Shown here piece after piece: positions 44,690 through 56,250 of a DNA stretch of 64,000 nucleotides (position 1 is its first letter; every line of letters starts with the position of its first letter). A model generated the notes under the pieces. The model was not told where the DNA came from and searched no databases. It was given only the letters and a program-made list of their open reading frames with translations. The DNA comes from Isoetes taiwanensis. Its lineage: Eukaryota > Streptophyta > Lycopodiopsida > Isoetales > Isoetaceae. The stretch lies in assembly GCA_021234155.1 (NCBI GenBank), contig JAJEKV010000041.1, positions 2,670,447 to 2,734,446 on the forward strand, in the 5' to 3' direction. Position numbers and translations under genes: made by a program.

Positions 44690-46440
44690 ATACGAGCATG
44701 AAAAGTATGAACTAATGACATAGATGCTAGTTTATGTGATTCTACAATTCATTTCTAGATGTATACAAGAATGACATCCTGCTTCAAATGCTGGAGTGGA
44801 AGCAGTACCGATGCGCGAAGCACAACTGACACCCCAGAATTTGAAGCACGATATCATTCTTGAAATGTGAATGTGGGTAAATAAAAATTCTGAGAGGTAA
44901 AACGGATAGGATGTCGAGTTGAAAAGGAAGAACTCGAGGAAAAACTGCCAGAACTGTCGAGTAAAATTGCCGCATCTACGAGGATGTTCAATTTTTTTCC
45001 TTAAGATTAACATTCAGAAAAAGAAAACTGGCCACGTGGCAGGTCGCCATTGTCGGAATGTCCATAATTTATTTATCTCACATTTACATTCATTGATTGT
45101 TTCATTAAAAGCCGTATCGATCTACGGAAGGGTGCCTTTCTTCTACCCACGCTTCCTTCAATGGCCCATTTTTTGCACCTTAATTGCCCACTTTTTACCC
45201 TTTAATAGCCCACCTTAAGAAGTAATTGAAATTCGCATGGTCTATTGATAGGCACTTGTAGGCCAATGAAGGTCAAGTGTGAGCATTTGGTGGTCCATTG
45301 AAGGGCTCTTAGTAGTCCATTGAAGGGCGTTTGTGGTCTATTGGGATTAAATTGATGATAGAACTTAAAGTCTCATAGCGAGCTTGCAATTTGTCAAAAC
45401 AACTCGTGTTTAATATCATTTGAAAGCTAAACTTTGAGATTTTATTATGTTCTATCAAAATAGGAGATTAAAAAAAATTAAACGCATCATAATAAAGTTT
45501 TTACACTTAAGTGGGCGCTTTATGGGCATCCTTCCCTATTATTCTCTTAAAGTTGTTGAATGTGTCGCGTACTACAATGGTTGCATGTTCCATGTCACGT
45601 TCAAAAATGGTGGTCAATATGAGCACACATGAGCACATGGTGTTCTGCTTGATTTTCATCATTGATTTATAGTTTTAAGTTGGCATATCCTATACTTCCT
45701 ATTCACCTAGCATATTTACCAGCATTCATTTACCCTACACCCCATCCACCATACTCCCATATCACCATGTCTTTCATCCATATTACTCCTAAAGCTTCTA
45801 AGTTGGTTCTCAAACACTTGACTAGTAAACAATTAAAGAAAGAAAATGGATGATGTGGCACCATGATTAGACAAGTCACCACCTTAAAGTGTCAATTCAT
45901 CATCATATGGACACATCATCTTGACAAAACCACCTTGCGAGAAAAGTAAATTCCATGTCACTTCCATCATCTTTTTGCCACGCCATCCTTGCCAAGTTGT
46001 CATTATCATTGCCATGTCATTTGACACTTTGCCATTCTATTTTCCAACAATAAAGATTCTCATTTTTTGAAAATTCTTCCTAGAAAATAGGGTTTGGAAA
46101 AATACCTATATTAGGCTTTTGAAAAATAGAAATTGGCTTTATATGCCCAGGGGTTGCACATATTGTAAAAGGGATACGTCATGTGCGTTAATGGGATGAA
46201 CGAAAACCCCTTCGTATACGTCTTATCAGGATTCCAAAAAACTCTTTTCGTATACATCATTACACTATATTGCCCCTAAAAAAACCCCATAATTCCATAT
46301 ATATACACACGATTTAAGTCGGAAAAAACCCACCTCAATTAACTCACATGTTATATACGGCCTACACTATATGAAACTCCCGGGCTTATATGGTCGTTTA
46401 AAACTAGATTCTTGGGATGCATGCCAAAAATAATGAAATG
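44690..46440. other. Intergenic, no convincing gene
   Basis: AT-rich. A short degenerate tandem repeat around GGTCCATTGAAGGGC is at 45235-45345 and an opposed GCCCA(C/T)TTTT series at 45160-45215. A 63-codon open frame at 45662-45853 has biased Pro/His/Ile composition and no recognisable family. 46150-46330 resembles 31300-31460. Confidence 0.5.
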
Positions 46441-46450
46441 CAAAACTAGT

Positions 46451-46667
46451 CAGTGTTGGGCAAAGTCTGGGGAACACTATAAACCAACCGGTTGAAATTG
46501 CAAAGTTTTCGGTTAAGTTAGTGTATCTTAGGAAGCTTTCCGGCAAGTTTTCTTGTGGTTTTGTATTAAGATAATGGGAAGTTCTGGCTCTAAATGTAAG
46601 ATATCCAACTGGTCAAAATAACCATAGGAAATTTTTTGATGGGACCCAAATCGTTTGCCCAACACTG
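46451..46667. mobile_element. hAT-type MITE, 217 bp, with target duplication
   Basis: Terminal inverted repeats CAGTGTTGGGCAAA (46451-46464) and TTTGCCCAACACTG (46654-46667) are perfect. The flanks are AAACTAGT (46443-46450) and GAACTAGT (46668-46675), an 8-base duplication with one mismatch. An 8 bp duplication and CAGTG termini fit the hAT superfamily. Non-coding and non-autonomous. A longer, more decayed copy is at 58930-59231. Confidence 0.85.
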
Positions 46668-47040
46668 GAACTAGTCCACCTACTCCTAGCCTACCTACGC
46701 ACCCCCCTCCCCCGGGAACTCCGGGCGTGTGGGTCGGCAACATATTTGTCCAAAAGAACTAGGAAATGGTTATTGGAAATGGAAGGTTTATCTATTCATT
46801 GTGGATTCAAATAATGGTATGTTATTTGCCTCTTATACCTCTTTATCGCTCATTCCCTCTTATCGCTCATTCCTAGCCATTGATCATTGTAATATTCCTT
46901 CTCTTATTCCTTGCAGCGCATTGTTGACCATCCACTGAATCCGTGATGGGGTCAAACTGGCATTTCCACCTCACCATAAGATTTGTGAACAATTGATAGA
47001 AGTCAACATACAAGTCAATGAGAATGACCATGCAAAAAAG

Positions 47041-47106
47041 GGGACTTGAACCCCTGCCATATGAGGCAGACCCAAGTTCTTCACAAACTCATAGCTTTAT
47101 ATGGCA
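47041..47106 (-). repeat. tRNA-derived SINE-like fragment
   Basis: Minus strand has AGGGGTTCAAGTCCCCT (perfect T-arm with B box), preceded by an anticodon-arm-like CTTGGGTCTGCCTCATATGG and a degenerate A-box region (AAAGCTATGAGTTTG). The D-arm is not intact, so a SINE head or a decayed tRNA is more likely than a working tRNA. Confidence 0.4.
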
Positions 47107-47802
47107 TTAGACATAATGCTTCAAAATATGTGTAGCACATATCTGTACATTCTTTTAAAATATAGACACGAAATCTGTGCACTACATATTTCTACAAACT
47201 TAATAAAGAAGCACACATCCTTTTAATATATACACAAGTGCTTGTGAATCTGAAGCTGAAACTGTGGACCCCGATATACTTATCTGCCAACGGAAGCAAC
47301 AGCAGGTGTACACTATGCAGCTCCATGTCTGCATAAATTTGCAGTCACAAATTAACTGTATATTGCAAAATTCAGAATCTCACTTGCGCTTTTAGGACAA
47401 ATGCTAAAGCTGAACTTAAGAGCATATAACATGCAGAAATTTAGAACATCTGTGTATGTGAAAACCTGCGCCCATGATCCAAATCTGAATACATGGAAGG
47501 TGTTGTTCATGCACTCATTGATGCACACGTCCGCATTACAGTTGCCATGCCCTATTAAAGCATCAAGTTCACTTATATTGAGTGCACAAAGGAAATAGAT
47601 GCAATGGAGCACTTCCTAGAGCATAGAACAATCTGCAAACAACAACAGCACATGAGATTCACTCCAGACGTCCAATACCATAAGAGCATGACAACCATGT
47701 GTCCATACCTCCTGACGTGTGTCTTCCATTAAACACGTGTTCTTCCAGAGCACATCCTTGGCCATAGATAAGCTGCTTACTCTGACAAGCAAGCAAGCAT
47801 GA

Positions 47803-47861
47803 AGCGCGGGGAGTTGAACCCCTCAACGAAGCCGCTCTTCAATGCTCCACCATGGCCGCCG
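47803..47861 (-). repeat. tRNA-derived SINE-like fragment
   Basis: Minus strand has GAGGGGTTCAACTCCCC (T-arm with B box) preceded by GGCGGCCATGGTGGAGCATT and GAAGAGCGGCTTCGTT. The acceptor stem cannot be closed. Likely a SINE head. Confidence 0.35.
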
Positions 47862-48135
47862 GGGGGCTATTCCCATGTAGTGGATGTCAAGCAATCATGC
47901 CTACAAACAGAAGTGATAAGATTTTTTTTTTTTATGGTCATACTTACTTCCTGCATCCTCATTCCAATGCACAACTAAATGCTCAAACACACAATGATAT
48001 TATGCACGTCATGCAAACAAGCAATCAGAATTAGTTGTACCTCAAGCTCAAGGCATGTCTTTGTTGCAGGTTATCGATTCGCCTTAAATCATGAATCAAC
48101 ATTCCCCTCGCCAAATTCATATGAGCCCTTAGGGC

Positions 48136-48641
48136 CTATCTCTCCTCTACAATAACATTAACCTGCTCCCATTCCATCAGCCCGATGCATTGTTTTAATG
48201 CATGAAAAAGTCTGCTTAATTGAATCCTGAGCACCCTAACTGTAGCTGCCACCGCTTCAGCTATTGTATTGATCCCTACAACATTTTCAAGTATCTCAGT
48301 CGCTACATGCACATGCTCGCTCCCTGCAGAGGCAACAACAAGATGTGGAAGCCCATTTACCACAAGATTTGCAACGTGGGGCAACTGGCCAGCATGTGCA
48401 CCAGCTACATATGGCAGCCCGTTTGCAACAAATTGGGGCTGCTCAAAATGCATAGCTGGCATGGAAACGATGCGTGGCATATCAGCATTAACAGCATAGG
48501 GAGCATTTGTGAAGGCCACAGGAGCTGGAGCACTTGGACGAGAGGGAGGGGCAGACATAGCCACATCACTATTGCTGTCGCTTATTTCAATGACTTGTGC
48601 CACAGCGTGGCCATTGGCCTCCATTTCTGGCATACCTGCAT
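48136..48641 (-). CDS. Exon of unknown protein next to the HUH gene
   Basis: 165-codon minus-strand frame with an upstream acceptor (CATTATGCAG directly before GTATGCCAGAAATG). The N-terminus is acidic with an EISDSNSDV-type SUMO-interaction-like stretch, the middle is Ala/Val/Pro/His-rich and imperfectly repetitive (ANGLPYVAGAH, VNGLPHLVVAS), and the end is helical. It lies downstream of the HUH-endonuclease gene on the same strand. It may be its last exon or a second gene of the same element. No domain recognised. Confidence 0.45.
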
Positions 48642-48817
48642 AATGAAATGTGGACGTATGCTATCACTTGTATCAAACTACTGCTCTAAATCACCTTAAA
48701 GAAAGATATAATATGAGATCTACTTCACATGGGAACAAAAGTGCAAATCTATATTCAAGACACAATCCAAATACAATAAGCAGAAACTAACAACATAACA
48801 AAAGAACAAACAGGCAC

Positions 48818-49730
48818 TATCCCATAGCCATAATGTGATTAAGCAAATCTAGAGGTATGTAATCATGTCCACTGCAATCTCCTTCCGCAACTGACCGGTA
48901 CTCTTCGTCCTCCACATCAACAAAGTGTGCATCGTCATCACCCTCACTGCCTGCATCGTCCCAGTACTGCTTTCTGCCCTTCCCAATCCTCTCCACTGGC
49001 TACATTCCAGCAGGCACACCAAACAGGACGCATCTAACATCGATGGGCATTGCACGCTCAGGATTCTACGTCATCCTCCAAGCAGCTTTGACCCTGTGCT
49101 CAGAAATGAAGGCGGTATTGGTCAGCAAGATCCACTGGCTAGATAGCACAAACTTCCTTGTGCGTAGCATACGATATATTGTGTACACAAGACTCGCAGA
49201 CATTTGTTTCCTACCATGATAATTCACATAATGGGCAACCTTAGGCATGACATTCTTGTTGTCCAAGACAATAAGTTCTTCAGATCCCTTGCGCCATAGC
49301 GCAGGTACAGATCCTTTTCTATTTCTATTTTCTTTTCAGTGACATTATGTAGGTTGAACTTATGGTGCACTTTCCTATAATCCTTAAGACGGTACCCCAC
49401 AATATCCTCGAAGCAATGAACCTTTGTGGTCTTCAGGGCCTTGCAAAATTAAAAGCACCCCCGCTGGCTTGTGAATACCCCAACCAAAGAATTTCTTTAT
49501 TGCAGTGTTCACTTGTCTTGGAGTTTTGATGGCTGTTCTGAAGATTGCCTGGCAGTGCAAGTGGTCCAACTCTGAACCCCTTTCTAATGCCACTGCACCC
49601 ACTAGTGCCTCAGACTTACAAAACCCTACCAGAAGATCATACATGTGCTCCGGGATATCCATTCCTGCATATCCCAGAGTTACACTCACATCAAGTGAAC
49701 CACTTCCTTCCTCTGTAATTTTTCCATCCT
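48818..49730 (-). pseudogene. Replitron-like HUH endonuclease
   Basis: Minus strand from about 49730. VTLGYAGMDIPEHMYDLL is followed by ERGSELDHLHCQAIFR, with the H-L-H metal-binding pair of HUH (Rep-type) nucleases at 49550-49566. Then come IKKFFGWGIHKPAG and a GYCG motif (49397-49409) that would carry the catalytic tyrosine. A second conserved region (MPKVAHYVNYHGRKQ, MLRTRKFVLSSQWIL) and an acidic C-terminus ending near 48818 follow. HUH nucleases nick one strand and form a 5'-phosphotyrosine link in rolling-circle-type transposition. The order HLH, GYC, then a helical region matches my memory of eukaryotic Replitron proteins, not Helitrons (no helicase seen). Frame breaks at about 49385 and 49265 and a stop near 49008 indicate decay. 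Confidence 0.6.
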
Positions 49731-49771
49731 CCCTGGGCCTCGCACTCCCCCTACTCTACTACGGAGATTTC

Positions 49772-50169
49772 CATAGAAACTATTTTAAAGACCCGTTTTT
49801 GTCACAGGCGACTGGTAAGGCCTTGATCTTTCTACTCACATATTAAAATTCCAATCACCAAAACAAACGAACGAGAGAGAGCAAGCGCTAGGTACATTTG
49901 TGCAATTACCCTGCCCCTTCCCTATTGATTTATAAGCTAATGCTTGCCATTGTTTTAACTTAAACCAAGGAATCAGATGTTTTGATTCAAGTTCTCCAGC
50001 CAGAGCTGCTGTTCTGCTAGTTATGTTCTATTTGCTTTTTTTTGGTTTTGTTTTCAGATGTCGGACATAAGTATCTATTCTATATCAGTTTAGTAGCTGC
50101 CGTCTGATTTATGATCGAGGTTATGTTCCAATACATGCCAGTATTTTTGGTCAAAATCAAAATGACTCT
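49772..50169. repeat. Duplicated copy of the LRR-gene upstream region
   Basis: About 395 bases closely similar to 60615-61008 in the same orientation, from a GGAAACTGTTTTAAA-like start through GGCGACTGGTA, CTCACATATTAAAATTCCAA, GTTCTCCAGCCAGAGCTGCT to CAAAATCAAAATGACTCT. The other copy lies immediately before the LRR receptor-like gene. This copy abuts the 5' side of the minus-strand HUH gene and is not followed by an LRR gene. Confidence 0.9.
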
Positions 50170-51290
50170 GTCTTGAGAAACTTCTGTGTTGATATTCCAA
50201 GACGGGTACACCCACTGCCACCATTTAGGCATTGCAAAATTACGACTTTCAATATAGCAATTCTTATTTATTGTTTTTGCTTATTTTTGTTAGGGCAGAA
50301 GCTTTGGCTACAAACTTTCATGCTTGCAAATGAGCAACATATATGCAGGTTCAGGGACCAACAATACATGTATATAACTGGATTAAGATGGCGAAGTGGA
50401 TAAGATATGACATTAAAGTCATCTGACATCCTTAACCTTTTGCGCAACAGATGTCCATAGATACTTGACTTTTTGAAATATCAGAAACTACTGCAGCTAA
50501 CTTTTTGTTATGTCAAGACTACTATGCTTCCTATGCTTGACTTTTTCAGGTGCAGATTGCACCCTAGAAAGAGTTGCTGCTTTCAGGATACAACCTAAAA
50601 TAGTTTGTTCCCCTTTGTTTTGGTTACTTATTTGTCATAGCAACTGAAAAGAGCTCATCTTTTTTATTTTTACAAAGCAAGCCGTACAAATTTTCATCGG
50701 TCGCCTCATGTCGACCAAGTTTGCCTCAGTTGATTCTAATTGTCCACATAATTAGCAGGTCGTCCACACAATTAGCAGGTTGTTATATTTTCATTTTTTG
50801 AAACCCACCTGGTCCAGGCCATCATACGTGGCCATGAAATGATACATGTTTATTAGAGTGATATTGCTCCATCTTCTGTTCCAAATTTTCAAGCTTGCAA
50901 ACTCCAATTATATGCTTGCATGTAATTCCGTTTGAAAATCCCTATGAGCCTAGAAGTTGTTTGTGGCCCGCTATATACCAACTCTAGCAATGTTCAATTA
51001 CTTGAAGGTTCAAAATAATTGAATGGGCTTCTATATACGTAATGAACCTAGTGGCCTTGATTGATAACCTATCTGCCTTGATTGATAACCATGGCATTGT
51101 TGATAACCTATCTGCCTTGACCCGTATGTTGGCCATTGTGGCATGTGTTTTCTTGTGCATTATTATTATTATTATTTTTTTGTGAGAATGAGATATTTTT
51201 TCCATAAATTAAAGATAAAAAAAGTACATTGCAAGCAACATGATATTGCAAAAAGATATGTATAGTAGACACTAAGCATAAATATTAGAA
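50170..51290. other. Intergenic, no gene seen
   Basis: AT-rich. A small tandem duplication of GTCCACA(T/C)AATTAGCAGG is near 50740-50780. GATAACCTATCTGCCTTGA recurs near 51061 and 51101. An (ATT)n run is at 51160-51180. Confidence 0.5.
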
Positions 51291-51440
51291 TAGAATAGAA
51301 TAGAATAGATTTTTTAGCGTCCACGGAGACCGATTGGCCTATGGGACCCAAACAAAAAAAGAGAGCAGCAAGCTTGTATTACTGACAGGATGAAAAAACC
51401 CCCGCCGAAGGATTTTCGAGGGAAAAACCCTTAGAGAAAA
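51276..51440 (-). mobile_element. Family-A LINE 3' fragment
   Basis: (TATTC)n tail (minus-strand sense) at 51287-51310, then the GGGTCCCATAGGCCAATCGG block and the CCC...CGAAGG hairpin segment. Only about 150 bases of the 3' end. It lies at the 3' end of the L1-like LINE to its right. Confidence 0.75.
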
Positions 51441-51444
51441 ATAG

Positions 51445-52880
51445 ACTTGATGTCTTGAAAGTTTTCCATAAGTCTGTATAGTCAAGCAACAACATAAGTA
51501 TTTGAGTTCTCCACTTTTCAAATAATTGATCTAGCTGAATATGAACCTGTGAAAATACAATTGAGCCAAAATCTGTGAGAAGCAGGAAGTTGATGATATA
51601 TTTGGAACTTAAGGGTCAAGATAGGAAAAATGGTCAGAGAAGGCTGGCTGTAAGATATAGTTGGTATCATTTTCCCAATCCAGAGCCTCCAGTAGATCAG
51701 TAACACAAGAAGTAGCCATGATTAGCAACAGATTTCCATAAGCATCTGCTTTCCCTCTATGATAGTAATAACACTCTCTGTAAAACTCGAACTGATTGTC
51801 TGTGATCTGCATATGATTGATTTCCAGAAACCAAAAGAGGGTAGTTATCTGATAGGCACTCTTTTGCAGAATTCATATGCCTACTGAATCTCTCTGACTG
51901 GAAATTCATGAAGCTTTGGGAACAGCCTGTCTGGTATTTTTTATTTCCAATCATAATTAGCATAAGCATTTACTTGCGTGTCAAAGTGTTCCCGATCTGT
52001 TTAAATTACAGTGCTCTGAATTGGATACTAGCTCCTCTTATGATGTTGATGCTAGAATATCTGGAGTTCTGATAGATCCACCTATTGTCCTGTCTGAGAT
52101 CACCTAGAGTAGTAATACCAGACTGAATCCATTTTTTATAAATCTTAGGATGATTGATAGCTAGAGGAAAACCATTTGCTTGAGATAAATAAGGATTCCA
52201 GAAGATTGAGGTGCTCATTTGAAACGAATCAGTCTTGTTATGAGTCAAGATTTTAGAAATCTTGTTCCAAGCTAGAACCATATTTCTCATGAGAGAAGAT
52301 ATATTCTGAGCAGGATGAATGTCGACGAAATCGAGGAAGGGAGCTGATGACTGATGGAGCAATGCCGTGTCATTCCACATTTTTGAAACCAATATTTCAT
52401 AAATACAGAGGCAGGGTTGTTCTGGTGAAAAAGTGCCCTCCAGACATGTTTACTAGCAAGAGCAGTTCCTTGCAAGAACAGATTTTTGCAACCTAGACCA
52501 CCTTGGGTTTTAGATCTGGTAATGTGATTCCAGTTGACCAAGTGTTTCTTACCCAGATAAAGCTTCTGATAATTTTCTCAAGTTGAAGATAAATATTTTT
52601 TGGGGCAAGTAAGGCAGAGGAAAAATAGATATGAGAACTAGCAATAAAAGCATTTGCAATGATGGACCTTCCTGCTAGAGACTGGCAATTGCCATAACTA
52701 TTTAATTTCCTTTTGATCCGAGAATAGAATAGAATAGAATAAGAAACCAAAGATAGAGGCATGCTAAAGATAGAGGCATGCCCAAAAGATAGATAGAGGC
52801 ATGCCTAAAAGATTGATAGCCTGAGAAGAATGATAGCATTTAATCCCCAAGATGTAAGGCCAATTAATTTCCCCAATGAT
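51445..52880 (-). pseudogene. Reverse transcriptase C-terminal region of L1-like LINE B
   Basis: Minus-strand pieces 52762-52493, 52541-52287, 52392-52006 and shorter frames to 51450. RIKRKLNSYGNCQSLAGRSI followed by YFSSALLAPKNIYLQLEKII and an RSFIW motif is the region that follows the polymerase in plant LINEs. VNWNHITRSKTQGGLGCKNL continues it. A TATTC microsatellite interrupts the coding sequence at 52722-52741, and a 16-base word (AAAGATAGAGGCATGC) is repeated three times at 52750-52800. Several frame changes; inactive. Confidence 0.75.
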
Positions 52881-52881
52881 A

Positions 52882-53190
52882 GAATAGAATAGAATAGAAT
52901 AGGTTTTTTATCGTCCACTGAGACCAATCGGCCTATGGGACCCAGAAGGAGCGCAGCAAACTTATTACTGTCCGGGTTAAAAAACCCCCGCCCCGAAGGG
53001 TTTTCGAGGGGAAAACCGTGGCAGTAATAAGAATGCTGTCAAACTGTACAAGTATACATCATCGTGAAATAAATGTGTATGTACATGTCAAGTGCGTGCC
53101 CGAGGACATAGCTGATCTCGCATGTCCATGACCTCCTGAAGGTATGACCCTAGCATCCGTACGGATGCCGTGCTAAGTTTAGGTTGATAC
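52882..53190 (-). mobile_element. Family-A LINE 3' fragment nested in LINE B
   Basis: (TATTC)n tail at 52882-52902 on its left, then the conserved GGGTCCCATAGGCCGATTGG block (reverse complement), the CGAAGGGTTTTCGAGG hairpin segment and about 180 bases of upstream sequence including GSYLQEVMD-type coding. It interrupts the LINE B polymerase just after the ASGIQP segment. Confidence 0.8.
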
Positions 53191-53219
53191 CAGATGCAGC
53201 ACCAAAACAATTAATGATA

Positions 53220-54149
53220 TTTAAATAAGCAACAATATATTTTAGATATCATTTTTGAGAAAACTAAAAGAATCATCAGCATATTGCAAAATATTCATGT
53301 TTGAGGTACTATCGGGAGAATCAAACCTTTAATATTGCCAATTTGTTGTTGATGATTTATGACTCGAGTCAGAATTTCAGCTGCAGCAATAAAGATGTAA
53401 GGAGCAAGGGGGCAACCTTGTCTCACCCCTCTTGCTAAAGGAAAGAAAGCCCCAGGAGATCCATTGATAAGCACAGATGATTGAGATCTAGAATTAAGGC
53501 CATGAATTAATTGGATAATTTTTTTTGAGAAGCCAATTTTTCTTAAAGCAAAATCAACAAAATCCCAATGCACAGAGTCAAAAGCCTTTGAGAAGTAAAG
53601 CTTTAAGAAGATGCAATCCTGGTTGGTGTGTTTATTCCAGTGTAGTCCTTCCATAGCAGCAAGATAGTTATCCAAGATGTATCTGTTTGGAAGAAAGGCA
53701 GATTGGCAAGGACTAATATTATCCTGCATATAACCCTTAATTCTATTTGCAATGATTTTGCACAGACCTTATAAGAAGTATTGGTTAAAGATATTGGTCT
53801 CCAACCAGAGAAGCTCTTGGGATCATCAATTTTGGGAATAAGAGATCATACCTGCAGAGATGGCAGGACGGAGATGATTTGAGTTCCAAAAGCCATGAAT
53901 CATCCTCATAAGATCAAGATTAATGATGTCCCAAAAGTTAATATAGAATTCAGGGGGTAGTCCATCAGGACCTGGGCTTTTGCCTTTAGCAAAGGATTTA
54001 AGATTGGTAAACACTTCTTCAAAATTAGGAGGGTTGCTGAGATTACCATCTATAGAGCTATCTTGAGAAGGATTGCATGATTGTGGAAGAGAATCAACCA
54101 TGTTAAAGAAATTAGCAACCTTAGAATTAGACAGAGTATCATTCTGCAT
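53220..54149 (-). pseudogene. Reverse transcriptase of L1-like LINE B
   Basis: 54149-53826 and 53729-53295 carry KSPGPDGLPPEFYINFW, SAFLPNRYILDNYLAAMEGL, KLYFSKAFDSVHWDFV and GVRQGCPLAPYIF, all classic RT motifs. The catalytic box appears as LQYADDSF near 53270-53290 in a shifted frame. Two frameshifts (near 53820 and 53300) and the nested insertion inactivate it. Confidence 0.85.
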
Positions 54150-54170
54150 AGAGAGAACAAGGTTTTATAT

Positions 54171-55200
54171 TTAAGAGGAGATATCAGCATAATTATCAAG
54201 AATGGAATTATTGTCATCCAAGACAGATGAAATGCTAGATTTTAAGAGCCTGTTCTTAGCTACACAAAAGAAAAATTTAGAATTACCATTATTCATGTTG
54301 GAATGGTATTTAAGCTTGCATCGAATGGCAGCACCTTTGGCTTCAGATTCCTCTATAACTTTTATAGCATTCTCAAGGTTTCCCTCCAACAAATGAAGAT
54401 TTAGATTATGAGGATCTTGCTGAAGTTGAATTCTGACTTGCTTAATTTCTTGAAGGAAAGAATTTTTCTCAATATTTTTCTGAGCATGATAATTTTTAGA
54501 CCAGCCTTTAATCCATAATTTGGCAGCATTGATATTTGCATAGAAGTCTCTCATAGAATGATTTCCAATTGTGTTCACTCTTGGAAGATTTGAGTAAAAT
54601 TCCTTAAAATCTGAGCAAAACTTTTCAAATTTAAGAAGGGAGGTGTTGAACTTGTAGGGAATATTACCTTGCCTTTTAGGAACAATTTCTAGCTTGGTAG
54701 AGAGAAACTGGGGTTGGTGATCCGAGATTGAAGTATTTTCATCACTTGTAACTAGAAAGTTATCCCAAAGAGGATTATTCAAGTTTGTGATATAAAATCT
54801 GTCCAGAGCACAGAATACTCTCTTATTGCCATTTTGTTTATTTGACCATGTAAATTTGGCAGTGGATGAGGGAATATGATGAAACAAGTGATTATCCAGA
54901 AGGTTGCTCCAACAAACTTTTTCTTTGGCAGACATATTAATATGTTTACCAACTTTAAGATCCCATGCTGGGGTATTGTTAAAATCTCCAGCAAGAATCC
55001 AAGAGATAACATTCTGATCATGGAGCCAGCTGTCAATTTGGGGCCAAGTCACTTCCCTGATTTTAGGATTGGTTGAGGCATAAATGTTGATTATTCCAAA
55101 ATCCATACCGTTGAGGGAAAAGGTAACAGCTTGCCAGGTCTTATAAGGACTATTATAAGTGCCAGTATGACACAAGTTTCTCCAAATGATACAAAGGCCA
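54171..55200 (-). pseudogene. Endonuclease and linker of L1-like LINE B
   Basis: 334-codon open frame with the later endonuclease motifs: INIYAS, WILAGDFNNTP (GDFN), FTWSNKQ, LDRFYIT and SDHQP. A coiled linker leads to the polymerase. The first endonuclease strand with the catalytic Glu is not in this frame. It is the least damaged part of the element. Confidence 0.85.
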
Positions 55201-55219
55201 CCTAAAGTTCCTGTGGCCT

Positions 55220-56250
55220 CTATTTCCTGTTCCCAATAAGTTGTTGAAGCTGAAAATTTTCTAAGTTATCTTTCGTAATAGTACTCAAGGTTTTGTGTAG
55301 TCCAGAGGTGTCACCAACCATTAAGGATTTCCCTTTCAATAATCTTTTGTTATTCTCAGTATTCTCTAGTACACTAGGATTCTCCAAGGTTTTATTTTGC
55401 TTTTTTGCTTGAGAGACAATCTTTTCCTTAGTGCAAGAGCTAGTGTTGCCCTTGTTTAAGGATCCTCTGCTTAAAACAAAGATTTTGATAAGGGGCTGTT
55501 CCAAAGAAGAATAGCCAGAAGATTGACTTATTGAGTTCATGGGAGCAATTAGATTAGTGCTCCTTTCATTGGCTATTTTTTTCTTTCTCGGAATTCTTGT
55601 GAAGCTGCCATTAGTGTTTTTATTCTGTCTATGCTGAAAATCAACCTGCTTCTTTTGTGAATCAAGAAATTCTTTTCCCCGTTGGAGCAATATTCCCCGC
55701 ATATTCTGGTTATGATTATGCCCTTCCTCTGTCTCTTTTTCAACCTGTGTAGTGTTGTTTACAGAGCAGCCGGTATTTGCAAAGTGTCTGGAATTGCACT
55801 TCTAGCAAATACATGGTAGACCAATCCATCTAAGATGTAAGGAAGCATTAAGACCATAAAACTCAGTATAGGGAATGGAAGTTGGTATAGGTTTCAAAAG
55901 ATCAAGTTGGACATAGCACTTTGGTGGCTTGTATGGAGAGAGTTCAGAAGCAATATAAGTCCCAATTGAATTGAAGATTACAGAGAAGCACTCTTCATGC
56001 CAATACGTAGGACTTAGGTCATTCATAGAAACTGAGGCAATACATAATCTTTCAAGTTTATTAAGAGGCATAGATGGGTTCCATTTTAGAAAAGATAGCT
56101 GGAAGGAATCACAGGTGGCATTGCCAGTCTTCAAAAAATAGTTTGCAGTTTGAGAGTTGGCACATTCAATCATAAGATAGGGATAGTTTAGCCAAAAAAT
56201 AGAGTTTATGATTATCCCCTTGTGGAACCTAAGCAGTTGGCCCCACATTC
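55220..56250 (-). pseudogene. ORF1 (DUF4283-type, CCHC knuckle) of L1-like LINE B
   Basis: 56248-55802 encodes a DUF4283-like RNA-binding region (YLMIECANSQTANYFLKTGN; SPTYWHEECFSVIFNSIGTY). It is followed by WIGLPCIC, a TAG at 55802, then KCNSRHFANTGC in the same frame. Together these form a C-x2-C-x3-H-x5-C zinc knuckle interrupted by the stop. The continuation (55702-55220) is a Lys/Asn/Ser-rich tail. The protein would bind the element's RNA. Confidence 0.75.

Larger units (their letters stand above)
46676..48135. other. Intergenic with tRNA-like fragments
   Basis: No coding potential apart from short unsupported frames. Two minus-strand tRNA-like pieces are listed separately. A 15-base poly(T) lies at 47921-47935. 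Confidence 0.5.

Noticed and set aside
48849-49055. Separate small gene in the 68-codon minus frame
   Set aside because: An alternative frame in the same place continues the HUH protein with an acidic tail to a stop near 48818; the 68-codon frame is its shadow.
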